The translations under genes and the position numbers were made by a program. Shown here piece by piece: positions 21,541 through 34,084 of a DNA stretch of 64,000 bases. Within the stretch, counting starts at the first letter, position 1. Every line of letters starts with the position of its first letter. A model generated the notes under the pieces. The model did not search any database and was not told where the DNA came from. It saw only the letters and a list, made by a program, of their open reading frames with translations. Origin of the DNA: Sanghuangporus weigelae (taxonomy: Eukaryota; Basidiomycota; Agaricomycetes; Hymenochaetales; Hymenochaetaceae); assembly GCA_033182465.1 (NCBI GenBank), contig CP137318.1:4216001-4280000 (forward strand). Reading direction: 5' to 3'.

Positions 21541-22517
21541 GTGAGAACTAACGGAAGTATATAGAGATGGCGCTTCTGAGTTCTGACGCCTGCCACACTG
21601 CCATCCACCACCAGCACCGCTACTGTCTTACAGCGTATGAACCATCTTACTTCCAGTGATTGCAAAAGGGGCATGATCATGCAGCATAAACCTTTTCGTT
21701 CGCTTGCACCGTCCCTCAGAGAAGCAGAGAATGGACCGGGTCGACTAAACTTGTGAAGTGACGGTCCTCCGTGCCTATGCAAACTTCTTCGTCTAGACTG
21801 ATTTCTTCCGTTACCTGCGTCATCATTCCGAATGAACAGTATGTGGATTAAGGTTATTATACTGCGAGTCCAAGTCTGAAGGTCAGCTCGTTTATCATTA
21901 GCTGATTCACAGTCTGAGCTGAGAGCGCGATCTTAAGTTTGGAAGATCTTAGGAGCCGTATCCTCTCCTCTCTTCGACTCGCTGGTATTCAAGGATTTTG
22001 TATCCGAGTCTCCGTCGATCTCAATCGTGTATATGTCCGCGAGCAACCTTCGTACTGTGAGGTCAGTACTGGTAAGCATACGTGGAGCTTTTGTCCCGAG
22101 AGAACTGGGAGCTTCTTATGGAAAACCATTATGCGGTAGTTTATTCACTCAATTCTTGTCCCGAATCAATCTATCGGTCCTTAATATCAAACATAGAGTG
22201 TGCTCCAATGAAGACACCATTCCAGCCTGTAGCATGATGAATCTAAAGTATCGAATAATACAAGATTGCCCTCCCTAAAGATCGAAACGAACTGCTAAAG
22301 TAGGACAGGAATAACGTACGAAAGATACAGAACGAAATACGAACTACATACATACGCACACTGCAGCCACGCGCGCAAAAGGATAAGAAAACGAAACAAA
22401 CGAATCCGAGTATAGTACATAAGCAATCTCGGAACGATCGGGACATAACCAAAGTCAAATCAAGAGACCGATCATCCAAATCCACTTCCCGTACTTACAT
22501 AGATATACATACAACGA
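21541..22517. other. Intergenic DNA shared by both arms
   Basis: No gene is recognised. Segments at 21.56-21.79 and 21.94-22.2 kb reappear in reverse complement at 44.6-44.85 and 44.24-44.5 kb. One shared stretch keeps an open frame in both arms (CMIMPLLQSLEVRWF) but has no known family. Confidence 0.45.
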
Positions 22518-24669
22518 TCACTTATGAGCATGTCGCTCATTATGTCCGCCATGTAAGCCTAACCTGCGGAACAGATTCATCCAATGATGTTCGGGGTGGT
22601 GTCCTCCTTCAGAACCTCTCTCATTGCGTTGCTCACCGCCATCTTGGCGTCGCGGTCCACCAGAAGAATCGAAGGATCCGGGGATACGGAGGATTTCGGA
22701 GTCGCCTGAAGGCCGAGGCTCATCCGTTTGGCGTACTTTGCTGATATGGTCTTTCGCGACCTCTGGCTCCGCTTCAGGTGAAGATGAGGAACCGACTTCG
22801 ACATTGTCATGTTTAGGCTCCTCCTTCGACAATGGGACTGCATCCAAGTTGGAGGTAGTAAAATCGCGTTTCGATGAGTCTGCTTCACGAGGAAGGGGCC
22901 AGGGCTGACCGTCTTTATCCCCGTCAGGCGGATGTATTCGAACATTATCATTTTCCTCATTCTTCAAATCGACCGACAGCCTCCTGACAGATCCTCCCGC
23001 CTGCTCATTCAACACATCTACACCGAGGCTCTTCCGACTCTCGGAAGTTCTGGGTAACGGCGTCGACGGCCTCTCAGGTGTCCTCCACCCAGAGCTCGAA
23101 CTTTCACTACGTTCACTGGTATCTGTACTTGCCCTTTCCAGTCGATTCGAACCTGCGCGTTGCAAGCGGCCCATCGCGATAGCGCTGTTGATGGCAGAGC
23201 GCCAGCGAGCTTTCGGGTTGAAGTTCTCCCGCAACCCGATAAGATCGTGTAACTCATCCGGCATTTCCTCAGTTAGCCACTGACCCATTCAATTTGCCAA
23301 ACGTCAGTGATCTATATATGAGGACCGCGTAAAACATTCAAAACGTACGGGATGGCGCAAAGCTTCTGCAGCCGGAAGTCGCTTGACAGGATCTGGATTG
23401 ACAAGTGCCTTGATGAAGTCCTTTGCGAGCGCAGAGACGTTCTTCCAATAACGATCGTGGAATAGAAGCCTGCACTCCTCCGTCTCACGGATGAGCTCTT
23501 GGGGATCATTCGAGCGGAAAGGAGAATAGCCGCATAGCATGACGTAGGTGATAATCCTGGCCTCAGATTAAGCCTCTCTCCTTCTCCTGTATTCAAAATA
23601 AACGAAAATAGTACCGACCCAGTTGACCAAGTGTCCACTTTCTTTGAGTGGCCTGTTTTTGTAAGGACTTCAGGAGCAACGTAACCAAACGACCCTGCGA
23701 CCGAGAAAAGCTGCTCATCCGGTCCGTGTAAGTGTTTGGCACTAATAAAAGTTTGTGAGACAAGGGCATCAGAAGAAAATGCCATACATACATCCCAAAG
23801 TCTACGATCACAATATCGGAATCAGTCGCCTTGGTGCGATAAAGGATGTTCTCCGGTCTTGAATACGCTCATCAATGCCAATTTATCGAACAGATAGCAT
23901 CACCAGTTACTCACTTTAAGTCCCGGTGGACGATATCATGATCGTGCAAGTATTTCACACCACTCAGGATTGATCTGGATATTAAGTTTAGCTTTCGCAC
24001 CAGCTTGAAATACATTCGAGATAAATCACCGTACGACATGTATGGCGTCCGCTTCTGTGAACTTACCCCTATTGGCGATGCGCTCGAAAAGCTCCCCGCC
24101 TGTAGCGAGTTCGAACGATAAGTAATACTTTTGGCGTGACTCGAACCATTCGTAAAACTTTACCTGATATCCCAGGACATCAGTACATGCAGAAGTCATT
24201 CAAACTCAGACACACACAATATTGGGGTGGTCAAGTCCTCTAAGCACGTTCATTTCTGCCCATACAGCCTCCTCGTTGCCCTTGACTTTCTTCTTGGGTA
24301 TCACCTTAAGTGCGACATCTTTGGTAATATCGCTTAATTTGCGAGAAGGCGGCCGACCAGATGATCTGCCGCTGCGCATTGACAGAGATGAGGCGGATGA
24401 GGACCTAGCGCTGCTATCCAAAGGCTTTTCTTCTGCAGCCGCGCCATGGTCTGCGACAAGGACCTGTTGCGGAGGTACGTGCCATGTTGCTCGCTAATAG
24501 CAAGTCTTAGCCCAATATAGCTTAGATTATGGTGTTCTCGACTCACGATGACCTTCCCGAACGTACCATGACCCAAGACTTCGTGAAACTCATAGTTCTT
24601 CTTCTTCGCGAACGACGGTGGCTGAGGCAGAATTGCCGACTCGCCTATGGTATTTCTTAAGCTCTTCAT
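22518..24669 (-). CDS. CaMK1-like Ser/Thr protein kinase
   Basis: A multi-exon minus-strand gene starts at ATG 24667-24669. The Gly-rich loop GHGTFGKVI is followed by a Ser/Arg-rich insert of about 65 residues before the ATP lysine in [20 protein letters not shown]. Then come [20 protein letters not shown], the catalytic loop [31 protein letters not shown] with the activation segment, [15 protein letters not shown], and [20 protein letters not shown]. The subdomain XI arginine is in [19 protein letters not shown]. The region [20 protein letters not shown] is the usual calmodulin-binding/autoregulatory helix. A long Ser/Glu/Pro-rich tail ends HNERHAHK. The family responds to calcium-calmodulin; the target is unknown. 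Only its tail is duplicated in the right arm, and a paralogue begins at the right window edge. Confidence 0.88.
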
Positions 24670-25271
24670 TCAATTCACTTATTGAAGTAGACCCAGAGGG
24701 CGAACTTCATGTACACGTTATTAGCAAATTGTTCAAAACGGTGTGAAATGTGACCGCGTACAGATTTATAAAGCAAGCAATCGAAGGCGATTTGTGTCGG
24801 AGTGGCGGTCAGGAGAAAGCACCGCTGACGGCGGAACGGGAAAGATGCCCGCAGTGACGCGCACTGTAAACTCGCTCACGTGATATTATTTTCGTTCGTT
24901 CAAGTTTGTGCGAGTGCGATCAAACCTCCGAGCTCGTCCCTCTTCTTCCGCCTACTATCCGTCACTCGGACTCATTAATATGCTGACTATTGCTAGATGT
25001 CCAATAGTAACACTGCAGCGCAGCGGAAATAAATCATGTTCCGACGGCTCATGGATTCAATTGCACAAACCTCGGCAGCGAGAACAGGAAGGCCACTTGC
25101 ATGATTGAACGTTGCAAGGCTGGTCGTGTCTACTCTGGATACTACCTGTGAGACGGAAGTGCTAGTCTTCTTCGTCTCTGCGTTAATTAGCCGCTGCGAA
25201 ATATCTATTGGTGCTTCACTGTATTTTGCGAATCGCAAATGTATCGACGCTTGCACGCACGAAACCGATTA
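24670..25271. other. Upstream region of the kinase
   Basis: This should hold the kinase promoter and 5' UTR. No gene-like frame is evident in the remainder. Confidence 0.35.
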
Positions 25272-25497
25272 CACAATGGGCAAAGAAGTATATATATAAT
25301 TGATGATGATAGGTGATCAGAAATGGATTTTGGTAAGCAAAATATCGGTATGCATATCTCCATCTAGGATATATATAAGGGTAGAAACTTATAGTTCATA
25401 CATATTCTTTATATCCTAGATATGATGTTTTGCTTATCAAATTTCATTTCTGCTGATCATTCATCATCATCAATTATATACTTATTTGCCCGTTGTG
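25272..25497. mobile_element. Foldback MITE, 226 bp, TTA target duplication
   Basis: Left end CACAATGGGCAAAGAAGTAT and right end (reverse complement CACAACGGGCAAATAAGTAT) are inverted repeats that continue for about 95 bp on each side, with only a short unique centre near 25370-25405. TTA flanks both ends (25269-25271 and 25498-25500). It has no coding capacity. A 3 bp TTA duplication fits PIF/Harbinger-type non-autonomous elements, though Tc1/mariner-like TA insertion cannot be fully excluded. Confidence 0.8.
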
Positions 25498-28400
25498 TTA
25501 CTAATAGCAGGCTTACGCAAGCAGCAAAATGCACAGTATACAGCAGTGCTTGACTGTGTAAGGGTAATTATGGCTCCTACACTTTCTCGTTTTCACGAAC
25601 TTGCGATGACCATGGCGTACTAATTTCAGCAGTACTTTCTAATATGTCATACGAGAGATTTTGTATTGACACGGCCTCAATCATAGGCTTCACTAGTATG
25701 TCTACGAAGCGGACAGACTCGGATTTACTATCTTGTTACTTCCGTGTTTCTAGCATCCTTGACTTGACTTGCAAAGCTTGGGTGCCAAGAGCCGAAGCTG
25801 GATGCCCAAGCTGGATGTCCAAGACTCCCTCCATATTGCATACAATATGGAGCCGGAACCAAGTCTCGCTTTGTCATTGCTAAAGGCCGTAAGATCGGGC
25901 GTATAGGCGGTGGGCTTACGCGGTTATGTATATCTTAGCTCGGAAAGCACTCCTTTCGGTCCTTTTACCTTCCTGCATTATCTTTGACACGTCGAACGAA
26001 CTTGTCCTCGACACGGACCCGTTTCGGCTTCAGAATCAGCCGAATCCATCTCATAACTTGACTATCTCACATCCATCTTGAAGATATGTCCCGTTCCTTC
26101 CTAACATCCGCCTGACCAGCCACGCCATCTGAGAGCCGATGGACCGCGCGAGCGAAGCAGAGTTTCAGAAAATCCGTTCGCTTCTTACGGTGCACCACGC
26201 ATGACGCCCCACCTGCGAACTGAGCGGAAATTTGGGTATCCTGCGTTAAATTTAGCGTTACGTGGAGTCGAAGATATGTGCCATTGTTGCATACTCAGGT
26301 TTGGGCATGCGTTATCAGCGTTGATTGTGAAATGCTCTGACTTCTTTTCGACGGATGCCTTAGTATACCTTGAGGAAGCAGACACACCCTTACCTTACCT
26401 CTCTCGGTATGAATTCCAAGGTCAGTGTCATGAGCCGATGTAGCATGCACATCGGCATGTTTACTTACTTTGTTATGATCGTAGTTCTTTACACCAGTGC
26501 AATCCAAAGAAGAAACTATCCCCAAGCATTCACGCTCGCTTCCTCCAGGTCTTCTAACCCTAACTGGTTTTCCCTTCTCGTCGGTCCGGTCCGCTTCCTT
26601 TCAGAAGTGGTGTTCCGTTGGTCAGTACTAGCAAAGTGGTCCCTTTATCTTTACTATCCACTGCATTCTCGGGGTCCTGCGATGAGACTTCACAGACCAG
26701 TTTCCAGAATGTAAGCATCGGCATGATGGCACCTTTCGCATCCCGAGTTCTTCAAGCATCTTGGGCGGTGATGCGTGACAAATTGCATACCTTCTATGTA
26801 TGATAACTGTCGTTATCGTCATCTGACTACTTTCCGAAACGAGAAATCTGGTGCCGCTAGCCATGTACCTGTCACCAGCCGCTTATAAACTATTCCTGCT
26901 GTCATGACTGCTGGATATGCGATTTCCATGAATGTAAAGGATTTCTTACTACGCCCATTCCCGTGACATGAGTCGAATCTCTGCCTCCCAAGTGGGTCAG
27001 TCATTTTGATTATCTATAACCTGGACGCTTGCTAGCTTGATCACACAGTGTTCGAATGCACCAATCTCCAGGCTAAATCTAGGCGCTGGCCTCTGGAGGT
27101 GCTTCCTACTTCTCAAACTCCGCCAGACTGCCCCCAAACCTTTTCTGGGCGCGGAGGAAGGATGAAGCCCGTGACCCGGGTTCAAAGGTAAGGTTCTGAT
27201 TTTTCCCGTCATGCGAAGCTGGGAACACCCATCCGTTGCATCTAGATTTGCCTGTAATCCCCCGCAGACCTTGGTCTCTGTGTCCTTGGGGTGCGTCTTG
27301 TTTGATCCCCTTTTCAGTAGAAGCCTTCCTCTTGCTGGTTCTGCGCTTGACACCTAGCCCCGGCATTGCAGTAGTCGATGGCGAACTCTCGGACGACCGT
27401 GCAACATAGTTGTTGTTGGGCTGGCGGGTAGGTGATCGACAGTTCACGGATTCTATCCATCATGAATGACGTCTAGCATCTTTATCATAATGTTCAGCCC
27501 TTCTCACGCCTCGCTGCATGCAGAATAATATTATAGTGAGAACTGCGACACAAAGTCGTTGAAATAGAAGGAGAAGATGCTAGAGAGATGCCGGGAACAT
27601 TGCTCAGTCTTACGAGTCTGTCTCGGCTTCAGTTCTTCTCGCTTCTCGCCAAGCTTGTGATTGTTCTCGTCTTGCAGGTAGAACGGATAACCCTTATCCA
27701 TCTATACCAGCCGAGTTTTGTGTATACTACTAATTAAGGCCACTATTCGATACACAAGGCTCTGATCCTTTCATAATAACGTCTGTAGATGATAACACCG
27801 TTGCGAAAGTCTTGTGAGTCCTGCTTTACATGGCAACGGTAAATGCTCGCGGGACATACCAATCTCTCGGTGCGATGCCCAAGCTACCGTGTTGTGGTGA
27901 ATCATGGATGTCCAAATCAAATATTAGTCAGAAACCAGAAAAACACCGGAGTACTAGTGGCGCTAACATGTGGCTCACGAGGCGTGTGCTTCCAAGTAAT
28001 TTGAAATCGATATTCTAACAGTAGCTTCTCTTAGTCGAACTTTTGCTAAGTGTCTACTCATCAGGGTCTCGAGGTTTCCATCAAAATGTCCAGCGGCAAT
28101 CCGTGACAAATCCGCTATAAATCCGCTATTATCCACCTAACTCCTCATGCCCTTCAGCAATTAAGACCGATCACGATCGAATCTTGTATCCTGACAGAGA
28201 AGCATCTGCCTGTATCATCAGACTAGTTTACCCTTTCTAGCAGAGTTACTGCGATAGCGGAGTCGAGAAAAGCGCTCGCGACACTCTGCACACCCCAGAT
28301 TCACGTTAGATTTGGCGCCTTTATTTCACACAGCACTAGATAGGTATCCAGAAATCCAGGTCAGATTCTCCTTTTTCACTACGGGCAACATTTCATCTTG

Positions 28401-31213
28401 ACTTTTTAGTAGAGCACCCGGCTGCGTGTTTTCCGCAGGAATCGACCATCGCCCCTAAGTCAAATTACTGCTCCATCGTCACTATCCCATAATAATTTCG
28501 CCGTTCTTGAAATGCCGGGAATACATTTCGTTCACTAGCACTATGCTTCGACCTTACTCTACCAGGAAATTCACTTCCATAGGATCCGGGAACAAGTATA
28601 ATAAGGTACGAAGCTTATTCATTTGAATTACTGTTCTCGTTCGTATCCAACCCGAAAATGGATTTGCTTTTGACTACAACGTGGGAAGTCCACAATCGAA
28701 GGGAAGGATCGGTGGGAGGGAAAAGGAAGCTCCCGCTATCGGTCTATGCCGAATCTAACTTCGGGTTCCTGTGATCTTCTGACGTGAGCGTGTCTGTGCT
28801 GATACTCTTCTTGGCATGATTCTCTTTCTCATACTCTCAGTTGCTCTACTCCTGAGTCCTGACGAGGTCTGAAAGTCCAGTCATAAGTACAGCATACCCA
28901 GGAAGCAGCGTGTCTACACGCATTGTGACTATACTTGGGTTACCCTTTGTCCCCCCAAACGCAATCGTGATTCTCGTGATGTCTAGTGCGACCCACATTT
29001 TTGAGGTCAGCTCCGAATCCAGAGCTGTACAAAAAATTTCATCTCATCCTCTAACCATACTGAACATTTCACAAACCTCATATCCAAATTCATGAGTTCT
29101 ATGTTGAATATCAATCATTGTGGGTTCATTGTCTATTTTTGAAAATCTGAACAGCCTCCGGATCTTCACGTCCTGGTTTCTTTTAAGCTGAATGAACATG
29201 AATTAACCTCTTCGTCGATATTAGATTCTCATTATTATGTGTGAGTGAGCTGTTTCGCGAGCCATGCAAGCGGATATCATGGTGATTCACGAAAGTAAAT
29301 GCAATGAGGATCCAATAGCACACTCTTTTCTCACAGCATCTAGTGAATAGACTTCGGTGACAGGCCAAATTCAGAATTTATCCAGACCCCACATTTGATA
29401 TTTAAAAATAAGACCTGCATTATCGATTTCCCTCGCCGACGCTAATCAGCATCGATCCGAAGTCGATCAGGAACGATTTGAATGAAAAGCACTCGACTTA
29501 CTCGCTCGATTCATATCCAGTGTGCAAGGCATGCCAAACGACGTGCCCTCAGTGTTCTGGTCGGAAGCAACCGATCTTTCAAACTCAGCGGGCCCACGGA
29601 TTCAAGCTATCCTTATCTTATCCTTTGAAAGTCATGGATTCTAAGGAGCGTATGTTATTGGCAGTAACCACCAGCATCTCTTCTCGAGCCCGCTTACGCT
29701 TGTTGATATGAATCACGTAAGAAAAGGTGAGAAGAAACACTCCCAAGTCCCGGGATTCTTGCCGCCCAAACAAGTCAGCCCGCACAGTCGGTGCCAGACA
29801 AACACCGTTCGAGGCCTTCGTCTCACTTTCTGCCACGTCGTTGGCGCCGGCATCAATGAAGCTGATATTGGTCTGGCATTTTTACTCGGACAAGTACTGC
29901 CACCAGAGGAATTTGTAGTAGGGCATCGGTCTGCAACTACATACAGTAATACTCTAAAGTCTAGACTGCATAATATCATCAGCGACCGGAAACAAATTTC
30001 AGAAGCGAGTAAAAGTACATAGTAGTAGGATGCAACTAATAATAATGATGAGTAGTCAGAACTTTACTTATCTGCTTGCTTGCTGGCCTTGCCTTTCACC
30101 CCTTGGGCTGGTTCTTTTTTGCTTCTCACTCACACTCCTCGCATCGCCCAATTACTGGTCCGGGGTCAGCACGAATTTTATTATATCCAGAAGTATACAC
30201 TTCACTTCTTCGTCTTCTGATGGATTCATGGGCAATATTATTCTTTTTTCCCTGTGTCTTCTGGACCTGTCAGCTTCAAAGGACTGACCGGCTGACTCTC
30301 TGAGTCACAATCCTGAATCAGCTCTGTAGCGATAGACGGAGGTAGACAGGGGTCACAGCTAATGATCTCGTGAGCATGCATTCTAACACTAGTAGTGTCA
30401 TTGTGATCAAATGCCTCGCAGTGCTTAACTCCGCATTTCTTTCTTTTCGCTTGCACGACAAAGCGGGATATCCAAGATATCCACCATGAACTACATTAAC
30501 ACCCTAGCATGGGATTCTTAGTCCAGATCCAGGAATGTTGATGAAGAACACGAAGACTTCCAAAACACTTAGTCTAGTCTATGAAATATATATTAAGCAA
30601 GACCAATGTAAATTAAATTCGCAATGGACTGAGAGCACACAGAAGTACGACTAACGGAAGGTGGGTATTAGATGACAGAAGAGAGAGGCCCGAAACACAA
30701 ACACACAGGCACAGACACAGACACAGACACAGACGAAGCAGAAGAACAGACTCTGAAAGGAGCTAGAGAAGACAGACAGAAAGACACACAAACACAGGGG
30801 GGAAACAAAATCGCAAGAGGTTAAAATATAGTAAAGTGGTGCAGAAAACATACAGTATGAACGAACGAATTGGGAGAACGCGAATTCAAAGTACAATAGT
30901 ATGTAAAGGACGAAGAGGCCGCTAGAAAGGAAGAGGAGATATACAAAATATATGTACACAGAGCAATCGCAACGCGGAACGTAAGGTAAGATAGAAGGGT
31001 CGAACAAGCCCGTATGATTACTGTGGACCGACGTAAGTCAGGAATATGAGCGTAAGATAGACGGGTGAGGCAACGCGCAGAAGGGATCAGAATATCAGGA
31101 CAACACGACACGAATCGTCCAAAGAAAAAGAAGTTAATGAACAAATAACCCGACAAAAAGTAGCGTACATTTTGTGGCTGGTGGATCAGCCAGCTCTCGC
31201 TCATTTGCCTCAT
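25498..31213. other. Gene-poor spacer, 5.7 kb
   Basis: Open frames here are short, lie on both strands and show no domain I recognise. The longest is 118 codons (30651-31007, minus), an antisense reading of a CA/GA-rich tract. A frame at 27106-27447 (minus) is rich in Ser/Lys/Arg but has no family motif. The last 600 bp likely include the 3' UTR of the HMG-box gene. Confidence 0.4.
30694..30735. repeat. CA/CAGACA short tandem repeat
   Basis: ACACA units run into three to four copies of CAGACA. It lies 3' of the HMG-box gene in non-coding DNA. Confidence 0.7.
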
Positions 31214-34084
31214 TCATCGGTCTGACAAGCGATCGCCCCAGTACGCTCCGCCTCCACCTCCACCGCCTGTCGGATGGGCAGAATGGGGGCTGACAGCGCT
31301 CAACGGCGACACGTCCCGTGGGCTCACGTTTCCTGCACCTCCTGCTCCAAAAGTCGCAATTGGGTGGAGAAGACTCGGGCGGTTGTGTCCTTGGCTCTGA
31401 TTTTGACTCTGGCTCGAATGGTGCTGCGAATGCGCACCAGGATACGGACTGATAGGAGAGATAGGATAGGCACTATGCGACTGCGGGGCATCATAAATAT
31501 CCGTTATCTCTCCACCCGCTGAGCGTGCAAAACCAACAGAGGGACTCGACCCACTGGATGAGCCGCCCGCTCGATTGTGTGCGCTCGTGCCGCCAGGGTG
31601 GAAAGGCTCTGTGAGAGTGGGGAACTGCGGACCACCTCCTTGTCCGCCCGCGCCAGCACCACCAGCACTCGGCGAAGCACTCGCATTGCTCGGCGTAGTC
31701 GACCACGCACGCTCCCTTCGCGCAGCCGACACCGAGTTCCCGAGCCCCTGACCTGGAGTCGAAGCACATCCACCCCCACCAGTCGGAGGAGGTGGAAGCG
31801 GGTTAAACAGCTCCTTGTACTCTCTCGGCCGTCCCTGGGCCTGATTTTGGTTTTGCCCGCCCTGACCGAGAGAAGCAGATGACGTCCCGAGGCTAAGGTT
31901 GAGTCCCAGGCCGCCGCTGCCGGCACTACCAGGGCCACCCCCTGATCCAAGGCGTGAGCGTGCACCTCCGCCTGATCCACCTGGTGGAGGAAGTCCTGTA
32001 GGTGGCAGGCCGGAAAGTGACCATGCAGAGGTCGCAGGGACCGATCCAGAACCAGAGCGCGACGAGCCCCAAAGGCCTGCGTGAGGCGATGGATCTGCTG
32101 GTGAGTGTGGGTATCCTGAGTGCGGGCCGGCTGAATGATGGGGAGATTCAGACGACCAATCGAGCGATAAGCGTGGGGGAGCACTTCCTGGTGGGTTACC
32201 AGCCGTGCCGTTCGCCACAGAATGTCCAAAATCACTGTCCGGATACGAAGAATGCGTTGAGCTAGATGCTCCATAGGATCCCGGCGCAAAACTCGAACCA
32301 GTGCTTGTTGCAGGTGTAACGGGGGAATAAGGCGAGTATCGCGCGTATGGAGAAAGCGGAGAGACAGGACCGTGTTCACTTGTCCCTGTTCCCGAGCTCG
32401 TAGACGCCGAAAGCGGAGTGAACGGGGCACGAGGATACGCACTCGGAGGGGCCAATCCTCCACCGGGACCACCTCCACCCGAACCCGTCCCACCCAGCGG
32501 ATTTAGAGAGGAAAGTCCGCTAAGCGACAGCGCAGCGTGCGCACCGCTCGTCGGGCCAGTCGTCGTCGCAGGATGGACTACAATATCCGAATACCCCAAA
32601 TGTCCAAACCCGCCTCCGGAACCCACCTGGCCGCCCGACCCAGAACCAGATCGGTAATCCACAGGCGAGCCTGCGTCAAACGACGAGTGCTCATCGCGGT
32701 CGTGCATATCCAGCTCCTGCTCTGACTGATCGGACGCCGAGAGTGGGCCACCCGAGCCCGTCGCGCGTATGGCACCAGGCACAGAACCCGACGTCGACCC
32801 TGAGTCCGCGCGCCTTCGCCTCCTCGAGTTATTCGGTCGTCGACGGTATACGTAATCCGGGTACTTGCTGTTGAACGCATCCTTCAGCTTTTTTGCCTGG
32901 TCGAGGTAGAATTGCTTTTCGCTCTGTACAAACACGAGGAGAAAGATAGATTGAGTATGATTAAAAAAATCCCGATTAAACCGGGTTTTAACGGAATGGA
33001 AGGAAAGAATATCGTCAGGACCGTCTCACGTCGCCGCAGCTTTTTACTTTCCTCTTCGAAAACTCCATTCCACTCTTTCCGCCGTTTGTCGCATGTGAAA
33101 CTGTGCGCTCCGATCGCAAGTCGAGAAGACGTAACAAATTTTCGTCCGCATAACCCAATCCCGAAATTCCAACTCGAAGAAGGACAAATTGAAATCGAAG
33201 GGAGATGAATCACTCACTGTTGGCATTCCGCTCCATTCACGACTGAGAATCTTGCTGATTTCTCCCGTACGCATCATTTGATTCGCGGCGCTCACCTGAG
33301 GGCGTCTTCTGCGAGCGAAAATCATGAAAGCGTTCATTGGCCGTTTGGGTGTCCCATCTGCGTTAAGTGTTTGTGCAATTAGAGACGAGTTGCCGTCGTC
33401 TGTATACGCATTGTCACCATAAGTACGAAATTGTAGAAAACAACCATTAGAATTAGCTTTTGGAAAAAGACAGAAAATGAAATAAAAATACGCACCCATA
33501 TCAGCATCCTCCGGGTCATCAATGTCAATATCATGCTGGTCATCGTCGTGTGTATGACCCTGTCCACGTGCAGACCCAAGCTCGCTCTCCTGTCCATGAC
33601 CTCTTCCCGCTCCTCCTCCCGCTACAGCAGCAGAGGACTCACTCCCCGCTCCTGGCCTACTCTCGCGAAACCCATACGAAGCAGATCCCATCTGTTGATG
33701 TTGATGATGCGAACTGTTGTTGTTGTTGTTACTGCTGCTGTTGTTATTATTATTTCCACCGGTCCCGGTGCCGTGCCGTGCGGCGCGGATGGGCGAAGTG
33801 GTCATGTGCGTTGTACTGGTAGTACTGTGATGATGTCCTCCTGCCTGAGCCTGAGGTCCTTGTGCCAGCGCTGCTCCTATTCCGATCCCGTCTAATGTGT
33901 CCGTGCCGAAGCGCTGCTGCTGATGGTGGTGGTGATGGTGCGAATCAGGCGAGAACGGGGAGGAAGAAGAAAGCGGCGAGATGCTTGAGAGGGGATTTAA
34001 ATTGAGCGAATTGATGGAAGCGAGGGGTGTGAGGGGAGGGTGTGTATGAGGATGCGGAGGGGCGCGTTCAAGAGGGAAAGGCAA
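31214..34084 (-). CDS. HMG-box transcription factor, Rox1/SOX-like
   Basis: Three exons (34084-33496, 33399-33218, 32923-31214) give 826 residues. The single HMG box lies at about residues 213-290: PKRPMNAFMIFARRRRPQVS, TGEISKILSREWSGMPT, then SEKQFYLDQAKKLKDAF and YPDYVYRRRP, with a basic NNSRRRRR end. The RPMNAFM core and YPDY end are those of sequence-specific (SOX/MATA/Rox1) boxes, so it should bend DNA at specific sites in the nucleus. The N-terminal 200 residues are low complexity (His, Asn, Ser runs) and the C-terminal 500 are Gly/Ser/Pro-rich, as in fungal repressors such as Rox1. One intron cuts the box between helices 2 and 3. The first ATG of the open frame is used; a later start is possible. 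It is the only clear gene in the spacer between the arms. Confidence 0.9.

Larger units (their letters stand above)
14635..22990. repeat. Left arm of a large inverted duplication
   Basis: Read in reverse complement, this stretch matches 43.5-50.83 kb in gene content, order, exon structure and much of the intergenic DNA. Anchors include the GPI-type C-terminus (14.64-14.78 against 50.65-50.83), the five-exon GMC gene, the reductase, the decayed GMC gene and the kinase tail. Identity looks high in coding parts, roughly nine residues in ten for the GMC protein by eye. The outer edge falls near 14.63 kb, close to the copia insertion, and the inner edge near 22.96-22.99 kb inside the kinase coding region. 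Confidence 0.9.

Noticed and set aside
27106-27447. 113-codon Ser/Lys/Arg-rich frame on the minus strand
   Set aside because: An alternative frame is also open over the same stretch, and no domain or plausible introns extend it.
29713-29979. Overlapping frames on both strands with protein-like runs
   Set aside because: All three readings are similarly plausible, none matches a known family, and none joins to flanking exons.
30651-31007. 118-codon hydrophobic, Cys/Phe-rich frame
   Set aside because: It is the antisense of a CA/GA repeat-rich tract, and composition explains the open frame.
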